From contig CAMCYI010000009.1 in the NCBI GenBank assembly GCA_945883845.1, positions 62,001-126,000 of the forward strand: DNA of 64,000 bases. The letters are read 5' to 3'. This DNA comes from Bacteriovorax stolpii. Lineage in GTDB: Bacteria > Bdellovibrionota > Bacteriovoracia > Bacteriovoracales > Bacteriovoracaceae. The notes below the pieces were generated by a model. That model was not told the DNA's origin. It saw only the letters and a program-made list of their open reading frames with translations, and searched no databases. The position numbers were made by a program, and so were the translations under genes. Shown piece after piece: positions 39,936 through 49,601 of this stretch; position 1 is the first letter of the stretch; every line of letters starts with the position of its first letter.

Positions 39936-41281
39936 TACTTCGCCTTCTGCTTTTTGAAATAAAGGAAGAATGGAACCCCTGAGAGGATAATTCCAAGCCC
40001 GATCGAAGATTCTTTCGGCATCGTTACAATGGTGTTGATCAGAAGAAGAACACCAAGAAGAATGAAGATCGCAGGCAATACGGGGTAACCGATCGTCTTA
40101 TACGGACGTGGAGCATCCGGCATGCGTTTTCTTAAAACGAAAACAACACCTGTCACCATCGCGTAGAAAATCCAAGCAGAGAAGACAACATAGTCTGTAA
40201 GCTGATCGAATGTTCCAGAGAGAGCTAAGCACATTGCCACCAGTGCCTGGACAATAATGGAGATGATTGGCACGTGCGAGTTTGCATTGACCTCAGCAAG
40301 TTTCTTGAAAAAAAGTCCATCTTTTGCCATCGCATATGGAACACGTGCACCAGTGAGAATAGAGCCGTTCATGGCACCAATCGCTGAGAATACAAATGCA
40401 AGTGAAAGAATCGTGAGGCCTGAAGTGCCAAGAAAGGTCATGGCAGCTTTTGTAGCAACGGGAAGTGCATCCGGATTGGCACTCGTATTTGATGTAAGAA
40501 CATCAACAAAAGGAAGAGCGTAAAAATAAGCAACGTTAGCTAGGCAATAAATCACGAGGATCGCGAGCATTCCGAAACCAAGTGCGAGTGGAATATTTTT
40601 TTGAGGATTTTTGATTTCTCCGGCCACCATCGGAAGATTGTTCCAACCGTCATAGGCCCAGAGAGCAGCAAGCAAAGCAGAACCAAAGGCGGACCAGCCG
40701 GCAAATCCTGAAAACTCCGGAGCAGCTTCAGAGAAGTGTGACATTGTTCCAGTGCGGGAGAAAAAGAGAATACCGATACTGATTCCGACAATCATGACGA
40801 GCTTAAGACCAGTCATGAATGACTGCAGTCGTCCGCCGAAAATAACACTGAGACAATTAAGGGCAGAAAAGAAAATAATAACGCCGCATGCAGCGATCGC
40901 TTTGCCACCAAACGGCGACAGATCTGTCATGCCTCCCAGAAAAGTCATTGCCCCTACCGCGTAAGCAGCAATGGAACCCGGAGAGCCAATCCAGAATCTC
41001 ATCCAACCGTAAAGAAACGCCCAGATATCTCCGTAACCTTCTTTCAGATAAACATATTCTCCGCCCGCGTTAGGCATGAGTGAGCCAAGTTCAGCGTAGG
41101 CCAGTGCTCCGGTAAGTGAGAGCGCCCCAGCAACAACCCATGCAATCAGTACCCATCCGGGACTTCCGACGAGGGTTGCCATTGTGGCGGTTTTCAGAAA
41201 AACACCCGTACCGATGATCGTTCCCACGACAATAGCAGAGGCATCTACCAGACCCAGGCCACGGATTAATTCTTTGGACAT
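39935..41281 (-). CDS. APC-superfamily amino acid permease
   Basis: LGLVDASAIVVGTIIGTGVF, ALAYAELGSLMPNAGGEYVYLKEGYG; multiple hydrophobic helices. Confidence 0.93.
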   Translation of the reverse strand: MSKELIRGLGLVDASAIVVGTIIGTGVFLKTATMATLVGSPGWVLIAWVVAGALSLTGALAYAELGSLMPNAGGEYVYLKEGYGDIWAFLYGWMRFWIGSPGSIAAYAVGAMTFLGGMTDLSPFGGKAIAACGVIIFFSALNCLSVIFGGRLQSFMTGLKLVMIVGISIGILFFSRTGTMSHFSEAAPEFSGFAGWSAFGSALLAALWAYDGWNNLPMVAGEIKNPQKNIPLALGFGMLAILVIYCLANVAYFYALPFVDVLTSNTSANPDALPVATKAAMTFLGTSGLTILSLAFVFSAIGAMNGSILTGARVPYAMAKDGLFFKKLAEVNANSHVPIISIIVQALVAMCLALSGTFDQLTDYVVFSAWIFYAMVTGVVFVLRKRMPDAPRPYKTIGYPVLPAIFILLGVLLLINTIVTMPKESSIGLGIILSGVPFFLYFKKQKAK

Positions 41282-41548
41282 GAACGCTCACTTTTAAAAA
41301 ATATGAATTAAATAAGTTAATCATATTTAAGAAACCAACGCCAAGACTTACAAGAGGGCGGGGCCCTTGAATTATTTTTCTTAGACAAAAGATTGAAGTC
41401 CATGGCCATAGAATCTCTTTTTAGGGCATGATTCTGGGGTTAATAAAACAGAGATGAAAGCTCTCTAACCCTATGATTCAAAAGAGTTGGTTTTCTTTTT
41501 TTGTCCTGGCCGTAACTTCCAACCACTAACCTGCGTACAAGGTCCTAG

Positions 41549-41725
41549 ATGAACAACTTTCCGGGCCCCGAGAATATCGAAGCCAAGTTAAGGGAGCTTT
41601 TCATGTTATCGACGCAGGGTCATCAAAACGCTTACGAAATTGTTTGCGCCCACGACCAGACACTTCATCTTAGTGCCCTGATCAGTTGGGCAGGATTAAT
41701 GACTGGTCAGAAACTTTTGCGCTAG
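41549..41725 (+). CDS. Small ORF of 58 aa directly upstream of the lipid-modification operon
   Basis: MNNFPGPENIEAKLRELFMLSTQGHQNAYEIVCAHDQTLHLSALISWAGLMTGQKLLR; below the ORF track cutoff; ends 13 nt before the next ATG. Confidence 0.35.
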   Translation: MNNFPGPENIEAKLRELFMLSTQGHQNAYEIVCAHDQTLHLSALISWAGLMTGQKLLR

Positions 41726-41738
41726 TAAAAAAGGTTTT

Positions 41739-43007
41739 ATGAAAATTGCAATTATTGGAAGTGGGATTTCAGGCATGGCAGCAGGTCATTACCTGGCCCC
41801 TCATCATGAAGTTCATTTGTTCGAATCAGAAAGCCGTCTCGGTGGCCACACTCACACGCATGATGTCCAGGTGGCGTCTGGAAAATACAAAATCGATACG
41901 GGCTTCATCGTCTTCAACGACAGGAACTATCCAAACTTCATTAAGCTCATGACAAAACTCGGTGTCGGTTCAAAAGACTCGATCATGAGTTTCAGCGTAA
42001 AGTCAGAGTCAACCGGACTTGAGTATAATGGCAATAATCTCAATTCACTTTTCTGCCAGCGGAAAAATATTTTCAGCCCGCGATTCTGGCGCATGATCAA
42101 GGACATTCTTCGTTTTAACAAAGAAGCGACAAGGCATTATCTGAATGCTCCTGAAGCCGAGGAGAAACGGACACTCGCAGAATATCTGACCCAAAACAAT
42201 TATGGCGATGATTTCATGCGACTTTATATTCTTCCTATGGGTGCGGCCATCTGGTCGGCTTCACTTGATGAGATGAAACTTTTTCCATTTGGATTCTTTG
42301 TACGGTTTTTTCATCACCATGGACTCCTGACTGTTGATCAGCATCCACAGTGGCGGGTCATTCTTGAAGGCTCAAGTAGCTACATACCAAAGATGACGGC
42401 CAACTTTGCTCAGAACATCCATCTCGGTGCTCCGGTGTCTACTGTAAAACGTCACGCTGATAGAATCGATGTCGAGTATTCACAGCATGGCGAGAAGATG
42501 AAAAAGGAGTTCGATCACGTTGTCTTTGCCTGTCACGCTGATCAGGCCGTCAAAATGCTTGCGAACCCATCGCAGGCCGAGAAAGAGGTGATGTCTGGTT
42601 TTGCATACAGGCCTAATGAGGCCGTACTCCATCTTGATACCTCTGTATTACCTTCAACCAAACTCGGACATGCAAGCTGGAATTATCTTCTGACTAAAGA
42701 GTCTAAAGACTTCGGATCCGTAGCTCTCACCTATCATATGAATCAGCTTCAGGGGTTTAAGTCTCCAGAGACATTTCTGGTGTCACTCAACATGACAGAC
42801 AGAATCGACCCGAAAAAAATTATCAAGAAAATGATGTACTCACATCCTGTATATAATCAGGCCTGCGTGCAATCTCAGCAACGCTGGTCGGAAGCTTCCG
42901 GAGTGGACCGGGTCCATTTCTGTGGGGCTTACTGGGGTAATGGTTTTCATGAAGATGGTGTCAGCAGTGCCCTCAAAGTTGCGGCTTCCCTAGGAGTGAA
43001 AGAATGA
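41739..43007 (+). CDS. FAD-dependent amine-oxidase-like oxidoreductase (COG2907 type)
   Basis: KIAIIGSGISGMAAGHYLAPHHEVHLFESESRLGGHTHT; IDTGFIVFNDRNYPNF. Confidence 0.92.
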   Translation: MKIAIIGSGISGMAAGHYLAPHHEVHLFESESRLGGHTHTHDVQVASGKYKIDTGFIVFNDRNYPNFIKLMTKLGVGSKDSIMSFSVKSESTGLEYNGNNLNSLFCQRKNIFSPRFWRMIKDILRFNKEATRHYLNAPEAEEKRTLAEYLTQNNYGDDFMRLYILPMGAAIWSASLDEMKLFPFGFFVRFFHHHGLLTVDQHPQWRVILEGSSSYIPKMTANFAQNIHLGAPVSTVKRHADRIDVEYSQHGEKMKKEFDHVVFACHADQAVKMLANPSQAEKEVMSGFAYRPNEAVLHLDTSVLPSTKLGHASWNYLLTKESKDFGSVALTYHMNQLQGFKSPETFLVSLNMTDRIDPKKIIKKMMYSHPVYNQACVQSQQRWSEASGVDRVHFCGAYWGNGFHEDGVSSALKVAASLGVKE

Positions 43008-43765
43008 AGTCAAGTTGCCTCTATCGCGGCACCCTTGAACACCGCCGGCTCTCGCCAGTAAAGAATGAATTTACGTATTCTATACTTTATTATTTTCTCG
43101 ATCTTGATGAAGTTTCTGGAATATTTAATATTCCCGGACTCATGGGCCATAACTTTCCCGGCATCCTCTCCTTTTGGAGAAAAAAATATTTTGGCGACCC
43201 AAAGATTCCGCTTAAAGAATCCATCGCTGACCTCGTTTTTAAAGAAACAGGAAAAAGACCTCAGGGCCCCATTCGTTTACTTACGAACATTTCATACTTT
43301 GGTTTTTGTTTTAACCCTGCCAGTTTTTATTATTGTTACGCTCAGGATGGTAAGACGTTAGAAACTATTGTCCTTGAAGTAACTAATACGCCGTGGGGAG
43401 AAAGACATCAGTACGTCATGAAGTACGATGGCGTTGGCAAAAAAGTTTTCACTCATCCGAAAGTTTTTCACGTTTCTCCTTTCATGCCGATGACTATTGA
43501 TTACACCTGGGTCTTTAGCAGTCCCTCTGATCACATATATATCCTGATGCAGAACAGGTATCAGGGACAGAAAGAGCTGATTTTTGATTCCACACTGGAA
43601 GTTAAAAGAATTCCTCTCACCCGCTCGAGCACGTTTTTCTCTTTTATACAGTTTCCTTTCATTACATTTAAAACGATGCTCGCCATTTATTATCAGGCAC
43701 TGAAATTATACTTTATCAAAAAAATACCCTTTTATGACCACCCTTCCAATGGAGGCCGCGCATGA
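43004..43765 (+). CDS. DUF1365 family protein
   Basis: LYRGTLEHRRLSPVKNEFTYSILYYFLDLDE, RLLTNISYFGFCFNPASFYYCY; overlaps both neighbours by 4 bp. Confidence 0.92.
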   Translation: MKSSCLYRGTLEHRRLSPVKNEFTYSILYYFLDLDEVSGIFNIPGLMGHNFPGILSFWRKKYFGDPKIPLKESIADLVFKETGKRPQGPIRLLTNISYFGFCFNPASFYYCYAQDGKTLETIVLEVTNTPWGERHQYVMKYDGVGKKVFTHPKVFHVSPFMPMTIDYTWVFSSPSDHIYILMQNRYQGQKELIFDSTLEVKRIPLTRSSTFFSFIQFPFITFKTMLAIYYQALKLYFIKKIPFYDHPSNGGRA

Positions 43766-45039
43766 CGACGCAAATTCTGCCAAAAGACTATTCGCTGAGT
43801 TCTCTTCTTGCTAATTCGCCTAAACTTGATGCCTTCTGCCGCAGCATCCTGGTGAAAAAACTTAAAATGCTCACGAAGGGAAAAGTCATCATTATTGACC
43901 GAAGTTTCGGCCACGAGACAACCAAGGTCTTTGGTGATCTGGAGTCGATGATTGTAGCAACAGTGATTGTATTAAAATCCAGTTTCTATTCCCGTACCAC
44001 GCTTGGTGGAAGCATCGGGAACGCTGAAAGTTACGTCGACGGAGACTGGGAATGTGACGAACTCCAGAATCTTGTCCGGATCTTTGTCCTGAACAGGGAC
44101 GCACTTAATTCGATAGATGGTGGGATTGGAAAACTTCTGAATCCCGTCCAGAAATATGTTCATGGTCTCCGGGGCAACACACTGAAAGGGAGCCGGGAGA
44201 ATATCCGTGCTCACTACGACATCGGGAATGATTTTTTTAAGCTCTTCCTGGATGAAACGATGATGTATAGCAGTGCGCTTTTTGAAAAACCAGGTGATGA
44301 TTTAAAAATCGCCTCTCTTCGAAAAATAAAAACGATCTGCGATAGACTTCGCCTGAAGCCTGAAGATCGTGTCATCGAAATCGGTACAGGCTGGGGGTCC
44401 CTCGCAATCTATGCAGCCCAGAACTACGGTTGTCATGTCACAACGACAACTATCTCTAAGGAACAATTTAATTATGCTTCGGAGAAGGTAAAGGAACTTG
44501 GACTTCAGGATAAGGTCAACGTTATCTTCGAAGACTATCGTGGCCTAACCGGGACTTATGACAAACTCGTTTCCATCGAAATGATTGAAGCTGTCGGCCT
44601 CGTCAATCTTCCGGTCTATTTCCAGAAGTGTTCTTCTCTCCTTAAGCCAGACGGACTGATGGTGATCCAGGCGATCACGATTCGGGACAGCTATTATGAA
44701 AACGCTAAAAACTCCGTGGATTTCATTCAAAGACATATCTTTCCAGGCGGAGGACTACCTTCCGTCCACGCAATGATGGAATCCGTCATGGGTAAAACGG
44801 ACCTCGTTTTAATTGAACAGAAAGATTATGCGGAAGATTACGCTCAGACCCTTTTGAAATGGGGTGAAAACCTTAAACTAGCTCAGGGTAAATTGCGCGA
44901 GCTGGGATATCCTGATTATCTCTACCGTTTGTGGCATTTTTACTTTTCTTATTGTGAAGGTGGATTTCGTGAAAGGGCCATTGGACTTTCACAAATGGTT
45001 TTCACCAAGACCTTGTATCGTGAGAGGAGCTTACTATGA
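43762..45039 (+). CDS. Cyclopropane-fatty-acyl-phospholipid synthase family methyltransferase (copy 1)
   Basis: AHYDIGNDFFKLFLDETMMYSSALFE, VIEIGTGWGSLAIYAA, HIFPGGGLPS. Confidence 0.92.
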   Translation: MTTQILPKDYSLSSLLANSPKLDAFCRSILVKKLKMLTKGKVIIIDRSFGHETTKVFGDLESMIVATVIVLKSSFYSRTTLGGSIGNAESYVDGDWECDELQNLVRIFVLNRDALNSIDGGIGKLLNPVQKYVHGLRGNTLKGSRENIRAHYDIGNDFFKLFLDETMMYSSALFEKPGDDLKIASLRKIKTICDRLRLKPEDRVIEIGTGWGSLAIYAAQNYGCHVTTTTISKEQFNYASEKVKELGLQDKVNVIFEDYRGLTGTYDKLVSIEMIEAVGLVNLPVYFQKCSSLLKPDGLMVIQAITIRDSYYENAKNSVDFIQRHIFPGGGLPSVHAMMESVMGKTDLVLIEQKDYAEDYAQTLLKWGENLKLAQGKLRELGYPDYLYRLWHFYFSYCEGGFRERAIGLSQMVFTKTLYRERSLL

Positions 45040-46076
45040 TTACTCAATTTATTTCGGCCATGGAGAAAGGCCATATCCCCGACCCGGCTATCCGATTCGG
45101 TGTAAGACAACTTCTTAAAAAGCGTCTCGAAGAACTCAACGTCGGAGGTCTATCCGATAAGCAAGCTGCCTTTCAGAAATACGTCAGTGGCCTCAAGAAT
45201 GGCCCTCTCGCCATCTTCACGCAGAAAGCAAACGAGCAGCACTACGAGTTGCCCCCTGGTTTCTTTTTATATTCACTCGGTAAGAACCTAAAATATTCCT
45301 GTTGCTACTGGGACAAGAATACGAAGACTCTCGACGAGGCAGAAGATCTGGCCCTGGATATCACAATGAAAAGAGCTGAAATTCAGGATGGTATGAGAAT
45401 CCTCGAACTCGGTTGCGGCTGGGGATCTTTATCTCTGGCGATGGCAAAGAGGTTTCCTAAGTCTCAGATCGTCTCAGTTTCAAACTCCGCTCCTCAGAAG
45501 GCCTTCATCGACGGAGAAGCAAAGAAGCATGGTCTCACCAATCTTATGATTCTCACACGGGATGTTTCAAAGCTCGAAACCCTGGCCGTTGAATTTCCAA
45601 ATTTTGACCGCGTCGTGAGTGTTGAAATGTTTGAGCACTTCAAAAACTATGGAATGCTTTTGCAGAAAATTTCAGACGTCCTGACTCCGGACGGGAAACT
45701 CTTTGTCCATATCTTCACTCACAAAGACTACGCTTACCCTTTTGAAACGGAAGGCGAAGATAACTGGATGGGAAAATATTTTTTTACCGGCGGACAGATG
45801 CCTTCTCACAACCTGCTATACGCTTTCCAGGATGATTTGACACTTCAGGAGTCATGGGTCTGGGATGGCGAACACTATGAGAAGACCTGCAACGCCTGGC
45901 TCGCTAAAATGGATGAAAACTCAGTAATAATTCGTAAAATATTTGATCAGACTTATGGGAAAGAAGGACTCCAGTGGTTTAATCGCTGGCGCGTATTCTA
46001 CATCTCGTGCGCTGAACTTTTCGGTTATGATAAAGGACAACAATGGGCAGTTTCTCACTATCTCTTCAAAAAATAA
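45036..46076 (+). CDS. Cyclopropane-fatty-acyl-phospholipid synthase-like methyltransferase (copy 2, divergent)
   Basis: ANEQHYELPPGFFLYSLGKNLKYSCCYW, ILELGCGWGSLSLAMAKRFP, VEMFEHFKNYG. Confidence 0.9.
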   Translation: MITQFISAMEKGHIPDPAIRFGVRQLLKKRLEELNVGGLSDKQAAFQKYVSGLKNGPLAIFTQKANEQHYELPPGFFLYSLGKNLKYSCCYWDKNTKTLDEAEDLALDITMKRAEIQDGMRILELGCGWGSLSLAMAKRFPKSQIVSVSNSAPQKAFIDGEAKKHGLTNLMILTRDVSKLETLAVEFPNFDRVVSVEMFEHFKNYGMLLQKISDVLTPDGKLFVHIFTHKDYAYPFETEGEDNWMGKYFFTGGQMPSHNLLYAFQDDLTLQESWVWDGEHYEKTCNAWLAKMDENSVIIRKIFDQTYGKEGLQWFNRWRVFYISCAELFGYDKGQQWAVSHYLFKK

Positions 46077-46618
46077 TTTTCCTTTCACTGCTGGTGCCAG
46101 TCATGGCACAGGCAAGAGAGTTTGAAGAAATTAAAATCCCTGACACATTTAAGTGCGGCGATAAAACGGTTCCGCTTCAGGCCGCGGCCCTTCGTACGTT
46201 CACATGGCTTAAAATCCGCGTCTATGTAGTGGCCCTCTATTCAGAGCACAAGTTCAGCGGCATGGACGATCCAAAAATTGGCATACGTCCGGCCTGTTAC
46301 GAACTTACTTTTTTAAGAGACGTTGATAATGAAGACACAGACAAGGCATGGGAAGCTCAGTTCAATGACAGCTCCCAATTTCCCTATACTGATCTCGCTA
46401 AGCACGTTCAGTTCCTGAAAGATAAATACGGTGCCATTAAAGGTGAACGCAAGCATGTCTTCGCTCTTCTGCCAAATGGAATCTCCGAGATCTGGGAAAA
46501 TGGAAACAAGCGCGGAGAAATAAAAGGTGAGGAATTCCAGAAAAACTTTCTTTCAATCTGGTATGGTAAAAAACCACCATCAGATAAAGTAAAAGAGGGT
46601 TTGATCAAAGGGTTCTGA
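46043..46618 (+). CDS. Chalcone isomerase-like protein
   Basis: VPLQAAALRTFTWLKIRVYVVALYSE and GERKHVFALLPNGISEIWENG; overlaps the upstream gene by 34 bp. Confidence 0.8.
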   Translation: MGSFSLSLQKIIFLSLLVPVMAQAREFEEIKIPDTFKCGDKTVPLQAAALRTFTWLKIRVYVVALYSEHKFSGMDDPKIGIRPACYELTFLRDVDNEDTDKAWEAQFNDSSQFPYTDLAKHVQFLKDKYGAIKGERKHVFALLPNGISEIWENGNKRGEIKGEEFQKNFLSIWYGKKPPSDKVKEGLIKGF

Positions 46619-46780
46619 ACTGAAGAAGTACAGCATCACCCGCGAGTATTAAAAATCATTGAATAATTAACGCTCCCACAAAAAGTAGGTAATATTCTAC
46701 CTCGGTCTTAATTAAGCTTAACTCAACGTCCCTCAATCCCAGTTCTCCTTCATAATTAAGGAAGAAACGATGGAGGTCGT

Positions 46781-47626
46781 ATGAAACATTCACATTTTTT
46801 CCTTACGTTTTCTGCCTTTATTTTCTTCCTCTCATTCGCTCACGCTGAAACTTTCAGGTCCAAAATTCACCATATTGATCTTGGAAGAAACAATCAGCCT
46901 GATCTTTTGATGTTCGAAGATGGTCGAGTGGGATTCGTTGAGAAAAGTAAGTCATTGATCGATGTCAGAAAGTTCAAATCAGGAGATCTGGTCCGCGTAA
47001 ATCTCGATAAAAAGTTCTCTGTAAAGTCGATTGCTCCCGTCACAATGGTTGAAAAAGATTTTGTTCTTGAAGATGCTAAAAACGAGGCCACTTTTGATCC
47101 GGGCATGCAGAAAAGAATGTATAATCCCACGGTTCTTTCCTCATGGTCACAGGCCAGCACCATGTTCACCAAAATGAGACGGGATTATCAAGGAGAATCT
47201 CAGTGTTATAACCGTGCCCATGTCTGGGCCTATGAAGAATGGAAACGTTCAGGCAGTAACCTGATGAAGATTTTCGTATTTTACACGCGGAAATACATTA
47301 GAGAATACCGCTTCTACTGGTGGTTTCATGCCATCCCAGCAGTCTACGTTGGATCCGAACTCGTGACCCTGGATCGTCGATATGCAAGAGGACCTCTTTC
47401 TATGAAACCCTGGACTGATATTTTTGTAAGAAGCCGTCGTTCCTGCCCGGTGATTTCGAGATACTCAACGTACAGAAACAATCAGGAAACTGAGCATTGC
47501 TACGTGCACCCGGCAAGCATGTACTTCTGGCAACCTTACGATCTCGATAATTACGAGCGCAGAGGGACCGAGAAGACTCAGTTCTACTCGTCTCAGGTTA
47601 ATCACGCTTACTGGGAAGCTTTTTAG
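46781..47626 (+). CDS. Secreted protein, protein-glutaminase-like core (paralogue B)
   Basis: Signal peptide; SQCYNRAHVWA, WWFHAIPAVYV, LDRRYARGPLSMKPWTDIFV; paralogous to 29143..29955. Confidence 0.7.
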   Translation: MKHSHFFLTFSAFIFFLSFAHAETFRSKIHHIDLGRNNQPDLLMFEDGRVGFVEKSKSLIDVRKFKSGDLVRVNLDKKFSVKSIAPVTMVEKDFVLEDAKNEATFDPGMQKRMYNPTVLSSWSQASTMFTKMRRDYQGESQCYNRAHVWAYEEWKRSGSNLMKIFVFYTRKYIREYRFYWWFHAIPAVYVGSELVTLDRRYARGPLSMKPWTDIFVRSRRSCPVISRYSTYRNNQETEHCYVHPASMYFWQPYDLDNYERRGTEKTQFYSSQVNHAYWEAF

Positions 47627-47684
47627 ACTTGAAAGATGCCTCAGGCCCCTGTCGTGATTGCAGGAAAATCACAAGGAGTAAGCG

Positions 47685-48221
47685 ATGAAGATCTTTAGTG
47701 CAGTTTTTTTCCTGATGATCATGACAGGTGCACAGGCGGCCTTCACATTTAAGACGACTTCGTTTGATGCCAAAAAGCCTTTACCGATGAAACATGTTTT
47801 TAACGGATTCGGCTGTACTGGAGATAACATTTCTCCAGCTCTTGAGTGGGAAGGGGCGCCGAAAGAAACTAAAAGTTTTGCTGTCACGGTTTATGATCCC
47901 GATGCACCTACAGGAAGTGGCTGGTGGCATTGGACGATTGTGAACTTACCTGCGAATACAACAAAATTGGCAGAAGGTGCATCCGGCGATAAGAAACTTC
48001 CTTTAGGGAGTATCGAAGGCAGAACTGATTTTGGAAAGGCCGGATTTGGCGGAGCTTGTCCACCACCAGGTGATAAGCCTCACCGTTATATTTTTACAGT
48101 TTACGCTCTCAAAACTTCAACCCTTGATCTCAACAGCGACTCTCCAGGAGCGCAGGTTGGATATAATGTGAATGGCAATATGCTCGGCAAGGCCACGTTC
48201 ACTGTTATGTTTGGAAGATAA
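47685..48221 (+). CDS. YbhB/YbcL family (PEBP-like) secreted protein
   Basis: FNGFGCTGDNISPALEWEGAPKETKSFAVTVYDPDAPTGSGWWHW, GKAGFGGACPPPGDKPHRYIFTVYAL. Confidence 0.95.
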   Translation: MKIFSAVFFLMIMTGAQAAFTFKTTSFDAKKPLPMKHVFNGFGCTGDNISPALEWEGAPKETKSFAVTVYDPDAPTGSGWWHWTIVNLPANTTKLAEGASGDKKLPLGSIEGRTDFGKAGFGGACPPPGDKPHRYIFTVYALKTSTLDLNSDSPGAQVGYNVNGNMLGKATFTVMFGR

Positions 48222-48436
48222 TATTTAGACCCCATATCCTTCATTGACAGTGGACTTGGCCTTGGACTTTTTATTCTTAAGATACTCTAAGTTTTTGACT
48301 CACAATTCAATCCCAACTATTACCCTTCGCAAATTCTATAACAAAAATACGACTGTTTAATCTTTGATCCATGCTTTTGGGCATGACCTTCAGTAGGATA
48401 AATCTATCAACGAGATCCATCTGGCCGGAGGTCATT

Positions 48437-48967
48437 GTGAACGTCACCCAAAAAATTTCAACACTCATCCTAGGAAGCTTTCTTCTGGGGTGCTCTCATA
48501 GTTTTGATCGCACTGTAAAAAATGTTGAGCTAGATCGATTCATGGGAAGCTGGTATGTGCAGGCAGGAAGATTCACAGCATTTGAAAAAGATCCTTTCAA
48601 CGCGATTGAGACTTATACCTGGAATGAAAAGGAAGATCGCATCGATATTGATTTCCGTTACAACAAAGGTGATTTTGATGGTGAGCTGAAAAAGATGCCT
48701 CAGAAGGCCTGGATCTATAACACCGATACAAATGCGCATTGGAAAGTCAGACCATTCTGGCCTTTGTCGTTTAGCTATCTCATTATTGCTCTCGATCCTA
48801 ATTATGAGTGGACCGCGATCGGTGTTCCCAATGAAAAATATCTTTGGATCATGTCGCGAAATCCACATATGACAAAAGCAAAGACTGATGAAATTTTAAG
48901 TGTGCTGGAAAAGATGGGCTATGCAGTTAATGATATCGAGTACGTGAAACATTCGAAGAAGAAATAA
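48437..48967 (+). CDS. Lipocalin family lipoprotein (Blc-like)
   Basis: GTG start; lipobox LLGC; VELDRFMGSWYVQAG and AIGVPNEKYLWIMSRNPHM. Confidence 0.85.
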   Translation: MNVTQKISTLILGSFLLGCSHSFDRTVKNVELDRFMGSWYVQAGRFTAFEKDPFNAIETYTWNEKEDRIDIDFRYNKGDFDGELKKMPQKAWIYNTDTNAHWKVRPFWPLSFSYLIIALDPNYEWTAIGVPNEKYLWIMSRNPHMTKAKTDEILSVLEKMGYAVNDIEYVKHSKKK

Positions 48968-48996
48968 AAAAGCGGGGGATTTCTCCCCCGCTTTTC
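48968..48996. terminator. Bidirectional terminator between convergent genes
   Basis: AAAAGCGGGGGA-TTTC-TCCCCCGCTTTT. Confidence 0.9.
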
Positions 48997-49011
48997 TTGA
49001 AAATTAAAGAA

Positions 49012-49518
49012 TTAACATCCTGGACAGTAACGACTTCCGCGATCTCCGGAATCTGGTGGATCGTAACTTGATCCACGGTCACTGCGATCAGGTGGATCGT
49101 AACTTGAGCCTCGGTCTCCGCGATCGGGTGGATCGTAGCTCGAACCACCACTGGATCCGCCGCTGCTACCGCCGCCCCAGTCAGAGCTGCCGCCACCACT
49201 GTAACTTCCGCCGGAATAATCAGGTGCGGAATACGGAGCGATGTACTCACAGAATTGTCCAACCTGACAGTCCTTCACGTCGCGTGTTTTAAAAATCGGT
49301 TTACGAAGGTACTCATTAGAACCGGAACAATCTGCAGCGACTTCCACTTTGACTTTTTTCTTGAAGAGCAAAATCATTTTCGTCACGATGATCTCACCGT
49401 TAGTGGCGAGTGCTTCATTGAGGGCAGCACAAGTCACCTTCGAAGCGCGGATTTGCGGAATTTCGTAAGCGTAGGAAAGCGAGGACACTAGTAGTAAGGC
49501 CGGAATGAGCTTTTTCAT
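49012..49518 (-). CDS. Small secreted protein with Gly/Ser-rich linker and C-terminal GSSYDPPD repeats
   Basis: Start MKKLIPALLLVSSLSYAY; three GSSYDPPDxxDR-type units and terminal YCPGC. Confidence 0.75.
   Translation of the reverse strand: MKKLIPALLLVSSLSYAYEIPQIRASKVTCAALNEALATNGEIIVTKMILLFKKKVKVEVAADCSGSNEYLRKPIFKTRDVKDCQVGQFCEYIAPYSAPDYSGGSYSGGGSSDWGGGSSGGSSGGSSYDPPDRGDRGSSYDPPDRSDRGSSYDPPDSGDRGSRYCPGC
49055..49147 (-). repeat. 36 bp tandem repeat inside the coding sequence
   Basis: GGTGGATCGTA recurs at 49055, 49091 and 49127 (exact 36 bp period), encoding a 12-aa unit. Confidence 0.85.
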
Positions 49519-49601
49519 GAAGATCTCCTTGATGGCCGACAATTAGCGAGGGCATTTTGTCCTGTCTAGGGCCAGAAGGAGACCGAAAATCTAATCAATT
49601 C

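Noticed and set aside
41473-41529. 18-aa possible leader peptide MIQKSWFSFFVLAVTSNH
   Set aside because: Too short to support; no attenuator or regulatory codon run evident.
49055-49147. Possible CRISPR array from 36 bp periodic repeats
   Set aside because: Repeats are contiguous coding units with no spacers; they encode a regular 12-aa repeat.
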